A DNA stretch of 64,000 nucleotides from Sthenelais limicola (taxonomy: Eukaryota > Annelida > Polychaeta > Phyllodocida > Sigalionidae): contig OW804095.1 in assembly GCA_942159475.1 (NCBI GenBank), forward strand, positions 55,084,773-55,148,772. The letters run 5' to 3'. The position numbers and the translations under genes were made by a program. The number at the start of each line of letters is the position of its first letter. The stretch's first letter is position 1. Positions 23,913 through 34,651 of this stretch are shown here, one piece after another. The notes under the pieces were generated by a model, which was given only the letters and a program-made list of their open reading frames with translations, was not told the origin of the DNA and did not search any database.

Positions 23913-24077
23913 GCCGGCTGCTCAACGTTAATTTATCGCCCAGTCGGGAGTATGGGCATGATACTCTCCCTTGCTAGACATTGTGTATCACCACGTCTAG
24001 CAATAATGTGATGCTTTAGGCACTGCCTGGAGAAACAGCAACCCCGATCATTTAATTTTTTTATTTTTTTATTTCCC

Positions 24078-24079
24078 AG
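24078..24079 (+). other. Candidate splice acceptor of the env leader exon
   Basis: About 25 bp of nearly pure T/A with pyrimidine runs precede ATTTCCCAG. An exon from 24080 to the donor at 24376 would contain two chained upstream ORFs and the env start codon. Confidence 0.5.
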
Positions 24080-24225
24080 TTCGGAAGAAAACGCTCTGTT
24101 TCAGAGCGATTTGGGATTATATTTTTATTTTTTATTTTATTTTCTAGAAACCATTTGGTTGCCAAATACTGCAAACCTTTTGCAGTTTGGTCGCTTGGCA
24201 TCATTTTCTGCTAATTTTGCTGCGG

Positions 24226-24356
24226 ATGTGTGCCAACCCTTGGCAACTTGGAAGAAAATTTGCTTGGTTGCTGAATCTCAAATGAACAATCTGGCTTGCC
24301 TGAGGGGTCATTTGGGGGAGATATTGTGCTTAAATCCCTTCTGTTTTGTAGTATGA
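24226..24356 (+). other. Two chained upstream ORFs leading into env
   Basis: An ATG at 24226 opens 19 codons ending at TGA 24283-24285, overlapping the next ATG at 24282 as ATGA. That second frame runs 24 codons and ends at TGA 24354-24356, overlapping the env ATGs at 24353 and 24356. These are the only ATGs between 24080 and env. The arrangement would suit termination-reinitiation and could hold Env output low. Confidence 0.4.
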
Positions 24357-24375
24357 TGAGTGTTTCTGTTCCTTG
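24353..24375 (+). CDS. env: Env start exon (inferred)
   Basis: Two consecutive ATGs (24353, 24356) open a frame that runs to a GTGAGT donor at 24376. It leaves two bases of a codon, exactly the phase required by the acceptor at 25453. The join would put a short polar start in front of the hydrophobic leader at the beginning of the main env exon and complete a conventional signal peptide. The main env frame has no ATG near its beginning and a stop only seven codons upstream of its first GTG, so some spliced start is needed. This is the best candidate in the window, but it is inferred from sequence only. Confidence 0.65.
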
Positions 24376-25453
24376 GTGAGTTTCGGACTATTTTTATGAC
24401 AATTGCAAGGGTTTTGGAGTAAATTTTTTGTGCGATTTTGAGCGTTTTTCTTGAACTTTTGAAAAACTTTGAAATTATTTATATTTGTAAAGTTGATATT
24501 TTTGATCTGTATTAGTTCTAGTACAGAATGTGATGACTTTAGGCCATTTTCTCTGGACTTTTCTTAGTCATCACCATGTAAGAACGTTTGTGAGCCAATG
24601 AAGCGAAGATTTTAGGGGAGAGGACATGTAAATTTATTCAAAGAATTCTTGTCCATTCCTCCCTTGAGGCTTGTGTTAACTGTGGATGATTTGAAAGGAG
24701 AAATCTCGCCCTGAAGGGACTAAAGGTAGGATTTGGACAGTCGTAGGTACCGTTGCTAGAGTGGGATGAGCCTCAGTGCAGAGGAATGCGCGTGGCGTGG
24801 GCGTTGCTTGGTCCTTCCCTCAGGGGGGCGTGGCATCGCTCATGCTGCAAACCTCTCGTGCATCCCACAAGCCCTAGTGTTCCCTTGATGGAATGGGCCT
24901 GGGTCACCTACTGAGCCAGCAATGAGGGGTTGGGGGCTGTATTGAAACCCCCCTGACACTTAATCTGGACGTGGCCAGGCCTAGTACCGCACCAATCCAC
25001 CCTGGAGGGGTTAATGTAATGGGTACTACCCTAAGGTTTCTCTGACTAGACCACGATCACTCAAGGTCTGGAGATTCAAGATGGATAGACGGAGGTAGGA
25101 GTTGCTCCCTGATATATTTTTTTTCTTTTCATCTTGATTTCTCTTGTAATTGGTTACCTAATTCGTCGTTCGACTCATTTAAGCGTCCATGCTAATGATC
25201 TAGAAATGATTTCTAGGAACTTTAAATTATTTATTCTGTACTTAGATTTTATTTTTTCTGAAACTTAAGAACTTTGCCACTCCCCACATAGACAATGGGG
25301 ATCGTGTGAAGCCAATGTCTAACTGAATCAAGTAGATAGACTTTGGTTTTAGATATTGTACTTTAGTTAACCCTTTTTCTTTACGTTTTTATCATTTGTT
25401 TTTGACTTTTTGCAAATTGTCTGAGAGAGTGTCTGATTTTTCTTCAACTTCAG
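24376..25453 (+). other. Inferred env intron
   Basis: It begins GTGAGT and ends with a pyrimidine tract and CTTCAG, with a branch-like CTGAT about 15 bases before the tract ends. Within it I see no coding frame of note, only T-rich and moderately GC-rich unique DNA. Confidence 0.6.
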
Positions 25454-28007
25454 CGTGCTTTTCCTGCTGGTCGTGGCGACTGTGTCTGTTACGGGACACA
25501 GGCTGCGACAAAACCTGGGTGTTTTCCTGTTCAAAGAGCAAGACATCGTGGTCAATTGCCAACAGAAGTCAGTGATTTTGGACCTACCCTTGCCTAGGGT
25601 AGAAGACCCTGTTATGCCTTCCCTTTGCGATTCTGTTAGACTAGGAATACAAGAGGAAGATTGTGTTGCAATTAATTTTATGCAAAATCGTCTATATAGG
25701 ATTGCAAATGGGACATTTTTCAAGTTTTCTTCTATTATGGAAACTTTGAAGGCTGATTACTCTGCAAGGACAAAACGATCTGTCTTGCCTGGGGTAGGAA
25801 AGGTTGCTCGAAAACTTTTTGGTGTGGCCACTGAGGATGAATTGGCTGACTTCAATAAAGCTGTGCGTATTATGTCAGGAGGAGTTGGAACTATTGAGGA
25901 AACACAAGAGGCAAGAGATAAGGTCATCAATGGACTTGTATTAAACACAAATTTGCTGTTGGATTTTTCTTTGGAACATTTACTGGAAGTAGACAATTTG
26001 ATTTTGAACTTAACTGCGACTATTGGTACTGTGGCTAATACTAGCTCTGGAGAGCTCCTGTCTGCCATACGATTCATGCACCTAAACTTCAGAAAGCTGT
26101 CTTTCCTCTCTGCAACCACCCTTGACATCGTGGCCCAGGCCCAATACGTGGGAACGGTGAGGAAAGTACTGACAGCGATCGAGGGTTTATTGGAGGGGCA
26201 TGTGTCGTTGGATCTCGTAGAGGACAGGAGTCTGGACAGGGCTAGGGGAGTCTTGCGGAGGTCCTTGCCTGAAGGTTACCATATGGTAACTACTTTGGAC
26301 AGGGATTCGCTGCTAAATTTCCATGTGGATAGAGATCGAATTTTTATTTCTTTGGGGGTCATTGTGGCTCCTAGAAAATCAATTTTTTCTCTCTTTAGAC
26401 CCATTTTTATTCCCTTGCCCCTACATAGCCATTCTCACAATACCTCTGGATTTACTAAACTGGTGTTTGCCTCAAAATATTTTGCCATCTCGAAGGACCA
26501 GAGCCAGTACTTGGAACTGAACAGTGAATTTATGGAAGCTTGTGTCAACCTGGATTATGGTAGGTTTTGCAGAGAATCTATTATTTTGAGATCTATTAGA
26601 CTTTGGTCATGTTTATCGTCCCTATTCTTTGATAATGTAACTTCAGCCCTTGAACTATGCCCTTACCACTCGTTCCTCAACGTGCCTGTGCCCCTGACAC
26701 ACCTATCAGTGGGTAATGACAGCCATGTCATCGTCGGGGCAGGCCATACAGCGAGGTTTGAGTGCCCTGGGGGTCATAACAAGGAGATTAGTGTCCCCCC
26801 TTTTCTTGTTGTGTCCTTACCCTGCCAGTGTATTTTGAAATTCGATAAGGTTGTGTTGGAAAATAATCAAATTAACTGTGAAGAGCCAGAAATTGCTCAT
26901 ATTAGTATCAAAACAGGTTTTAATATGCCTATGGCTGCTTCTTTTGGAATCGATATTTTAAATATCTCTGGGGCAGAAATCTTTCATGCTCCAGTGGAAT
27001 TAAATTTACCCTCCTCCGAGGACATTAGGAAACATTTAGGCCACCTTGGAGACGATTTATTAAATAAGGGTATCGACTTAAGACCAGCGGTAAAGGACAT
27101 GATGGAAAAGCAACAAAAAGTAAAGAAAATTTGGGATAACTTGAAAGTAAATCTGCAGAATCTCCCTAAACATCAGTCGGTGGGCATTACTGCCACCATG
27201 ATCAGCCTTTTTAACACGATAATGTGTGTTTATTTATTCTGTAAGATGCATCGTTTGGGAGCTATTTTTCCAATTGTGCGCCAGACAGATGCTTTTGCTA
27301 TTATGAATTTAACTGATCTGGAGGCTGCTAATGTCGTTTTTTCACCGAGTGCCAGGCCTATCACTGATTCTTCCTTTAATTATTATTCTTTTTACTACGA
27401 TTATTCTGGTTATTTGGTCTCCATTTGCCTCTGTATTATGCTAGTATTTGTCTTAAAAAAGATTTGGACCTATAGAGTTTTCTTGAACATGATTTGCTGT
27501 GGGGGAAGAAACGAGATGTTGGACACCCCCATGCTTCACTTGCGTTTACAGAGCAGTGGAAACTCTTTCGATTTTCCATTGGTCAGTTCAATTTTTTCTC
27601 ATAATGCTATGGTCAAGTCTCTTGCTCCTGTAGTAATCTCTGCAGAGGCAGAGATTTCTTGCTGCCATTTGAGGAGATTTATTTTCCTTGAATGGAGTGA
27701 TGACCTTTTAGTACCCAGTCAAGGCAAAGTGTTTAGAGTAACTTTGCCGACAGCTGTTAAAATACCCTTTTATTCCTCTTTTAGGCTAAAAACAGCCTTG
27801 GCAAGTCAGGAGAAGATTTGGGCTCTATTTTGGGTCCCAAAGAACTCTAGAACTGTGCAGATTTTATTAAAAACCCCCCTCAGTCGTTCGAAAAGAGGTT
27901 TAACCTCGAGTACTATCTCATTAGCAAGTGTGGGAAATGGGGCAGGTCTGAGAAACAAATGTGTTTCTTTCTCAGATCTCCATGAGAGAGATGAGAAAGA
28001 CGTCTAG
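25454..28007 (+). CDS. env: Envelope glycoprotein, baculovirus-F / errantivirus type (main exon)
   Basis: The open frame gives 850 codons from GTG 25455 (residue 1) and lacks a usable early ATG. Residues 2-15 are hydrophobic, the core of a signal peptide. A furin-type RTKR lies at 105-108, followed by a Gly- and hydrophobic-rich segment with KLFG, like the fusion peptide region of F proteins and gypsy Env. A helical stretch follows (about 160-200), then a Cys-containing ectodomain. There are two membrane segments, about 576-595 and 652-671. The second is followed by Cys residues and a 150-residue tail resembling the ORF at 29338. It would mediate membrane fusion and entry. The second membrane segment and long tail are unusual for F proteins. 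Confidence 0.85.
27241..27246 (+). other. Candidate alternative splice donor inside env
   Basis: GTAAGA lies at the end of the first membrane segment of Env. It leaves one base of a codon, the phase needed to enter the frame of the downstream ORF through the acceptor at 29320. The exon side (TCT) is a poor match, so the site is plausible rather than strong. Confidence 0.35.
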
Positions 28008-29320
28008 TTTCTTTCCTAGAAGCAGTTTTTTCTGTGGATTTATTGTTTTCTCTCTTGTCTAATTTGCTATGTGGACTGATACAGCTGTTTCAGTGTGTGA
28101 CCGAGTATTTGGGTCACCCAGTTGTGGTGACTGGGGTCACAGCACGGCCCCATGAGGTATTTTTATTATTCTGCCAACTTAGAATGTATCTGACCTTGTT
28201 TCTCTGGTGTATGGTGTATTTATAGCTGGGTATTTGAATGAGGAAGCAAAACAATAACATCTGTTTTGTGGGTCTCACTTACAGCCGTATGTGCTGCTGA
28301 TTGTACTGTTTATAATTTGTCTTAACCATGTTTTTGCTTCCAGGGGTTTCCTCAGATGTTTCTTTTTGTTTCCATGTATTTTAGATTTTGAACTTTTAAA
28401 GATTTAACTTGATTTTCTCGTTGATAACTTTCAACGATTTCTCAGATCCAGGCTTTTGGGTCTGTTTTCCGATTTTCTATATTTCTTTGAAACGATTGCT
28501 TTGTCTTTGTATTGTGTGGTGTCGTTGTACTTATATGTATTTGCTGACCTGTTTTTGCCACGATATCTCACAGATACTGAGTCAGTTTCTATTGGGAACT
28601 ACCATACATATGTGTTTTGATTGTCAGCATGGCTCTCTCGGCAGACGCCATTGAGTTAACATTGCGCCCGTTTTGTGTTGGTCGCCATAGACGACCCATA
28701 TTATGTTTCACCGACCGGGCGCTATAGGCAGTCATGCTGAGAGCGGGGACGTCATAGGCGGCAAGGTTAAGCTTGTTAGCTCTATACAGCAAGGTTGGTG
28801 TATGTAAACACGCTCTGAATGATCTATTATTCTGGCACTTATGTAGGGCTGGAGAGAGCGGTTTTGTCTTGCTGTTAGCAATCTTTGGTTGACTTTTCTT
28901 TTTTTATGTTATTCTTTATTAATTTGCCTTCACTTTTGTGAAACTTTTTCCTTTTAAAAACTATTTATTTTTATGTCTTATTTATTTTTGTAATTATCCC
29001 ATCCTTTTGGAGTTTGCTTTTTGGCTTTTTGCCTTGCCTATTGGCACTTTTCTCTTGATTTTGATGACAATCATCCACACAAGGTCGTGTACATGCCTGA
29101 GTGATCATTCACAGGGCATGACACGGCATTGTGCAAGTTTGGAGGAGATGTGTTTGTAGGCTAGTCATAGAGAGTTTACAAATTATTAAGAAGTCACTTT
29201 TAAACGTTTTTTCACTGCAGTTAACTATCCTTTACCCCACTTTCTTACCTTTATTTTTTGCCTTTTGGCCAGACACCATTGTTGTCACGAAATTTTGTCT
29301 TACCTAGTGCATTTTTTCAG
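28008..29320 (+). other. Non-coding stretch between env and the fourth ORF
   Basis: No supported coding frame was found; short frames lack ATG starts or similarity. It is T-rich and ends with a strong 3' splice site, ATTTTTTCAG at 29311-29320, with a branch-like CTTAC upstream. It may be intron in the transcript that expresses the fourth ORF. Confidence 0.6.
29319..29320 (+). other. Candidate splice acceptor before the fourth ORF
   Basis: A T-run ending in CAG lies 17 bases before the ATG at 29338. The downstream frame is open right from this site, with no stop before the ATG, so the exon could start translation itself or be fused to an upstream exon. Confidence 0.55.
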
Positions 29321-29337
29321 TCTTAACGAGGCTAAAA

Positions 29338-29922
29338 ATGCCTCTCACTAGGCCGAGCTTCACGAAAATGGACTTTACTTTGGGCCCCCCTAAGAGCCCA
29401 ACGGTTGGTCCTCTCTACCAAGCCCCCAATTCAGGGATAAATTGGATAGGTATCGTCGCAGTGATTTTTATTGTTTTCTTTTGCTTACCAAAGATTGTTA
29501 GATGTCTGTATAAGGTGTATTTGTGCTTGAAGGCCTGTTGCCTTTGCTGCTGCCGCCGAAAGGTCACCAGCAAGGCCAACAAGATTTGCCTCCGCCTCCA
29601 GCAGGGAGAAAGATATATTGAGATTTTTCTCTCTTCTACTATTTTTGAGAGAGAGTCTTTCTCCGCTGCTGAGGCCCCTAGAATGTCAGGTATCTATGCA
29701 GATAGGGGCTGCTATCTCTTCTCCTCAGTAGCTCTCCGGTGGACTGGACCTATCAGGCTAGTACACCAAGGAGGGCTGCTGGAGATCGATCTGCCTCGAC
29801 AGAGATCTCTCACCTGCACTAAGTACAGGGTGCTGGCTGCCATGCTGGAGGAAGGCGAGGTTCGCTGGACTCTGGTGTGGAAGCCAGTACAAGGAAGCCC
29901 AATGGAATTGGAAGTAGTGTAG
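29338..29922 (+). CDS. Small membrane protein resembling the C-terminal module of Env
   Basis: It has 194 codons with an ATG in good context (AAAA before it). Residues about 37-56 form a membrane segment, followed by a short basic stretch and a Cys cluster (CCLCCCRRK) that could be palmitoylated. The remaining 125 residues resemble the Env tail after its second membrane segment. Shared points in order are LRLQ, an SS-x-F pair, AP, a W after a run of hydrophobics, LP, a basic-rich stretch and WxLxW near the end. I read it as a diverged duplicate of that module. It may be an accessory membrane protein or, by alternative splicing, a replacement C-terminus for Env. No known family was recognised. 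Confidence 0.7.
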   Translation: MPLTRPSFTKMDFTLGPPKSPTVGPLYQAPNSGINWIGIVAVIFIVFFCLPKIVRCLYKVYLCLKACCLCCCRRKVTSKANKICLRLQQGERYIEIFLSSTIFERESFSAAEAPRMSGIYADRGCYLFSSVALRWTGPIRLVHQGGLLEIDLPRQRSLTCTKYRVLAAMLEEGEVRWTLVWKPVQGSPMELEVV

Positions 29923-30563
29923 AGTGTGAGGCGGGCTGATCTTTTCTCTCTCTCCCCTGAGAGAGAGAGGGGGAAGAGAGTGATTCTCACTTTATGTGAG
30001 CTTTTTGTATATTTGTAGCATATTTTAGTCTTCTTTAAAGTTTCATGTACGGATAGCGTTCTGCTGTATTGTTGTATTCTCTTTATATTTTCTAAGCAGA
30101 AGCAGGAAACAATTATGTTTCACTCTATCAGAGTTATCACACTTTTATTATTAATTTTGGTCTTTTAAGGAAGTTTCTGTGCGGGCCGGTGTCAGGCCCC
30201 GTATTCACTGCGCCTTGCCGGTCTCTCTACGGCCAGGATTTATGTTTAGGGCGGAATGTGTAGGTGCATACGCCGGCGCTGTCATTTGAGAAGGCCGGTC
30301 GCCGACGCAGGCTCTCGCCTTATGCCATCCCTGCGCGGCCGGTCAAGTGTTCGAGTTAATGATTTCACAACCTTTCTGTTAGACCTTACGTGTATCTTAG
30401 CTTGTCATTGTTTTCTCAAATGTCTAGTAATTGCTTCCATATACCATATTTACGAAAAAGAATCCGTATGTGATCGCCTTCTTGATTGTTCTTTATTTAG
30501 CTATTACTCTTAAATATTATGTATTATTTGTTCTTTAGCAGGTGTGCTTTATGGAGGATCGTC
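29923..30563 (+). other. 3' untranslated region of the retroelement
   Basis: No ORF is supported. A palindromic TC/GA run near 29944-29970 could form a hairpin. The rest is unique, partly T-rich DNA leading to the polypurine tract. Confidence 0.6.
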
Positions 30564-30581
30564 GGGGTAGCGAGGGGGTGA
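30564..30581 (+). other. Polypurine tract
   Basis: GGGGTAGCGAGGGGGTGA directly abuts the 3' LTR, the position where plus-strand DNA synthesis is primed. Confidence 0.8.
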
Positions 30582-30833
30582 TGCTATACAGCCAAGATCA
30601 TCCTAGCCCCTCCCTCCATGACTCACACCTGCCATTCATATTGCCTTGGGCCTATCATGGATAGAGCCCCTCCCACCTCCAGGAGTAGCACGTGAGCTGC
30701 TCCTGTGAGGGTTGTTGTTTAATAAAATATACAGTTAGTTGGTAACGGAATCTGTACGTGTCTGGTCGTCCTTTCTCCTTATCTCTTATTCACATTAGAT
30801 TATAGAAGTATACACGATCTCGACTTTATAATA
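30582..30833 (+). repeat. 3' LTR
   Basis: It is a 252-bp direct copy of 16731-16982 with no differences found by eye. The AATAAA at 30721-30726 would end the element's transcripts. The polypurine tract abuts its left edge, and the second GTTT of the target duplication follows at 30834-30837. Confidence 0.95.
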
Positions 30834-30837
30834 GTTT

Positions 30838-30939
30838 GGAGGGAATAGCCTTATGGACATGGGATAGAGAACTCGCTATCGCTCGTCCTCTATCCCATGC
30901 CATAAGACTCTTTGCTCCAAACCACAACCTTCTAAGTCC
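30838..30939 (+). repeat. Remainder of the interrupted hairpin
   Basis: Left arm 30838-30870 pairs imperfectly with 30887-30918 around a short loop at 30871-30886. The outer 21 bases of the right arm (30919-30939) pair with 16710-16730. With the retroelement and one GTTT removed, a single long imperfect stem-loop of 123 bp results. A small inverted-repeat transposon (MITE or foldback type) is likely; no clear duplication flanks it. Confidence 0.8.
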
Positions 30940-31579
30940 ATATTATGTTCACTTGCTTTTGTTTAATCATAATCCATTTATTTGAATATCTTCTATGACC
31001 GGCTAGTAACTTTCTCCTCGTTTTTTATTTTCTGTTATTTATTGTTTGGAGTTGGATCCTGAATGATTTTAGATATCTTATCATAATTATTCAAATAGCT
31101 TTTGTTTATTGAAGTGATATTTAATTATTTACTTTCTGAAAGTTTCACGTCAGCATTGCCGAGGTTTGTTGGGGTAATTATTTCATATCTTGATATTCCC
31201 TTGATTTCCCTTTATTTTAGGAAGGACGATAATTGTAACTGGACCTTGTTGCATTCGGCCTGGAATTAATACAACAAAGTCAGATACATAATAATAACCA
31301 AAATAATAACTGAGACAGAGAATGAATCTCTGTTCTGCCCCATCTTAGGCCTACATAATGGCAAAAATTAATTGACTGCTACCTTTTGAATCCAACATGT
31401 AATGAAAGAAATAGTGAGGAAATAAAGGAGTAGTTGAGAAATACTTAGGTAATGTATTCACTCCTGTACTCCATAAGCGCCGGCCCAATGATACAAGGAG
31501 CATGACTTTCATAAGAATACAAAAGACATTATTATTTCTATCAAAAATGTATTTCTGCATTGTGTATTTATTTCTTTAT

Positions 31580-31672
31580 TTTAATAAGCGCCTGTCCCGA
31601 ATAAGGGCCGGGGGCAGGGGTGGCTTAAAAAAATAAGCGCCCGGGCGCTTTATCAATGAAATACGGTGAATA
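31580..31672. repeat. Dispersed AATAAGCGCCC repeat
   Basis: It contains AATAAGCGCC twice and the palindrome AAGCGCCCGGGCGCTT, followed by TGAAATACGGT. The reverse complement of 49122-49162 matches its right part, so it is a repeat family, probably a small DNA transposon. Confidence 0.6.
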
Positions 31673-34651
31673 TATACATAATATTTTCTCCACATTTCCT
31701 CGATCCTTCACCTTCCTCCAATTGTTCAAAAGAGATCCCTAAATAACCCTAATACTGAAATATTAATGTCTATTCACCCTTTTTAATTTAAATATCCAAA
31801 TTATACCGCCAATCGGAATATCTTAACAGTGATACACACGAAATAATAAATGCAGATGTCATATGAAACCCCCATTTGATCGTTCAAAACGGTGATCATT
31901 ATTGATGGATCACAACCATTTTTCTTGGCGGTCCCCAGTTGTGCTTCCTCGACTTATATAAATAGAAGTAAAGATGAAGAAGGCCCCCTTCATGCGGTCG
32001 GTATTGAGAGAGATTCCTATCGGACATCATTCACTTCATATGTGTACTAAGCCTTCTTCTCCTAGTATGGAGGGAAATTACTTTGGGATAATATTATGAT
32101 ACACTCGAATAGTTTAAGATTAGGCTTGTGAAATGGATGGGGACATCTCAAATTGATGGCCTCCGCGATAGTTTTCTTAAGGATCTCGCGGAGGTCGATG
32201 CCCTGGCTATAGGTTACGATTTCAATCTCAGCATCAATTTCATGCAGGAGGTTATTTATGTAATTATATCTCCACAGTAGACTGTAGATCCAGCGTTTGT
32301 GTTTGTCAAGATAGCTACCTTGGACATTCAACTCGTTCTAGGAACTGTTGTTCTTAGGGATGTGAGCTTGTGGGCCAGTGACTTGGGGTAAAGAATGACA
32401 AAGAGAGCCAGATGATGGATGAGCGGGGTCGGAACCTTCGAATCGCTTCGTTCTGCAGCTTCAGTAACTAAGTCTTTACTCATCATAAAGGGTTAGGTTG
32501 TGGGTGGGTTGGGCATTGGAGAAAGGATAGCGAAAGTACATACCTCGAGGGAGAGGGAGAAGAGCATACATGTGGGAGCAAAATTAGCTGTTCGAGAATA
32601 AGGAAGGTGATCAAAATAACTCAGAAAAAGAGTGAAATGGGGAGAGCGACATCTCCAAAGTCCAAGCTGTATGAAACTGCATCGTATAGCACATCATATG
32701 TACAGATAGATGCATACGCTCTCCTTCTCATAGCTTGTATTTGTGGTGTATCTTATGTATAGGAATCGATTAACTGCCCTTCAGAATAGAGCCTTACTAT
32801 ACAAGTTTAATGCCTATTCATTCACATTCAGATTATGTATCATATGTGCACATATTATATAACAATAACCTGTATTTACTAATTCATGTCATCTATCTAA
32901 TCATATATCTTGTTATACAGATTTTTTATATCAGTTATGGAGAGGGTTGAAATAGTACCTAAATAGACTAAACTGATTAAAGGCGAAACACCACTATTCA
33001 CAATCCTAGTGACAACTAGGAAATTACACAGGGAGGGATCTATTCGTTTTTTTTTAAATAGAAAACCCCAATAGAATTAGGTTGAAAACGATGTTAGATT
33101 TTATATCAAAAGTTCAACTGTAGAAGCCTATGAACTCTCTGTTTGTCTGTCTTTTTCTTAATTCCCCAGTGTCTCTCTCTATTTGACACTTTGTCTCCTT
33201 CTTCCATATAAAGCAAATTGCACCTAGGAGGCATGAGTGTGTGTTGGCATCCAATGAGTATGACCCTGGCGCCTTCAACTGAATGAAAGGCCAAACAAAT
33301 CTCGTCAAGTTAATAAAATTTGTCCTTCTCCAAATCAAGAATTCAAATTAAACATTCAAATGAGTAGAGTGACCATGGATGTGTTGGTAATGAAAATAAT
33401 GTCCTCGTAAAAAGACTAATTGGGAACATCTTTTCCCTTCAGATGACATTTTTTTGTAGTTAAGTAAGGTCCTTTGTAGCAAAATTCAATTATGCGTCTG
33501 CTCTCATCTCTCCTAAATAAGACCTTCGTGGTAACAACTCAAGGTTTGGGGTACCATGTGTACAAATGCTTAGAATTGTTCTGTTCTGTACAAAAGACTT
33601 TGCTTCTTGGGCCCACAACAGACTGGGAATGTTGAAAAGGGCAACAATTATTTGAAAGAAATGCCTAAAAACAAAAAGATATAATATATTTCCATCGCGG
33701 TACAACAATCACTGACTAATGACCATTGGAAACGTAAGAAACACAATACAGTCATTGAGTCTATACTATACGATATGCCATGACGCACTATAGATGTGTC
33801 CCTCAAGTTAGGGACCTCGCCTTATTGCCCGGTTTTCTTAAAATTGTGGAAAATAAATGGAACTAGAGGTGCTAGTTATTGAATAAATAATTATTGGGCG
33901 AGATTGCCGAGGAATCAAGTCTAATAAATGTTTCTATTACTGGCGGCTCGTTCTATTCTCCCCATATACCCGAAATCTGGAATCTCTAGTCTTATCCTTT
34001 CTATGTTTTTTGTACTAAAATTGGCCGGAAATGCTGCTACCTTTTCTGGTAACAAAATTGACTGGAAACCCTCCTATATTTCGAACCAGACAACTTGATA
34101 GTCTCCTGATGTAGTCATAGTTCATTTTGTCCAACTCAGCTGTCCATTAATTCAAGGCCCAAATTTAGGGCGGGTGATGCATGGTACTGTGTTGGTCTCC
34201 CTACCTCCCTCCCTCTAATTGCTAATACTCTATATTGTAATATTCCAAAAGTTCTCCATACAATTCCTAGCAGTTGTGTAGAAATTGGGCAGTGATTCTG
34301 ACAATGCAAAGCCTATGGAACCGATGGCCTGGCTTTAATTGTAATAGCCCAGGGGCAGAATACCGTTTATTTGGTGAACTTTGCATTTTGGGTCCTAGGG
34401 CCTACCAATGTTTTTTCGATTGATTCCAAATCTCCAGATCTTCTGATTCCGAGTCTGTCAAGTTCCTTTGAGGGATTTTAATTGTCGACGTTTGAAATAA
34501 AATTGAATCAATAACACAATTATCTACTGGATTTAGGATCAAGTGACTGGTATCAATCAATAAGTCCTAAAATTGTTTTTTATTTGAGATGTCAGTGCAT
34601 TGTTTTCAGAGCTCTTTGCAAAGGACCTCATAAAGGTAAAGGTCAAAGGTC

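Larger units (their letters stand above)
23566..24079 (+). other. Non-coding stretch between pol and the env leader
   Basis: No convincing coding frame is present. The first 330 bp are GC-rich. They are followed by a TATA-like box and then a T-rich tract ending in a strong 3' splice site, ATTTCCCAG, with AG at 24078-24079. It could be the end of an intron, an internal promoter region, or both. Confidence 0.6.
16731..30833 (+). mobile_element. Complete errantivirus-like Ty3/gypsy LTR retroelement with env and an extra ORF
   Basis: Two direct 252-bp LTRs bound a 14.1 kb unit with a primer-binding-site candidate just after the 5' LTR and a polypurine tract just before the 3' LTR. The order is gag, pol (protease-RT-RNase H-integrase), env, then a small membrane-protein ORF. 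RT-RNase H-integrase order places it in Ty3/gypsy; an Env resembling baculovirus F proteins is the hallmark of errantivirus-type members. It is about twice the length of Drosophila gypsy, because long non-coding stretches surround env. These carry good splice signals. No frameshift or stop interrupts any of the four ORFs and the LTRs look identical, so the insertion is recent and possibly still competent. Flanks show a 4-bp duplication, GTTT. Confidence 0.95.

Noticed and set aside
25757..26128. Antisense open frame within env
   Set aside because: It mirrors the coding strand of env and has no features of its own.
28034..28225. 63-codon hydrophobic frame after env
   Set aside because: Starts with GTG, no splice signal in phase, T-rich composition explains the hydrophobicity.
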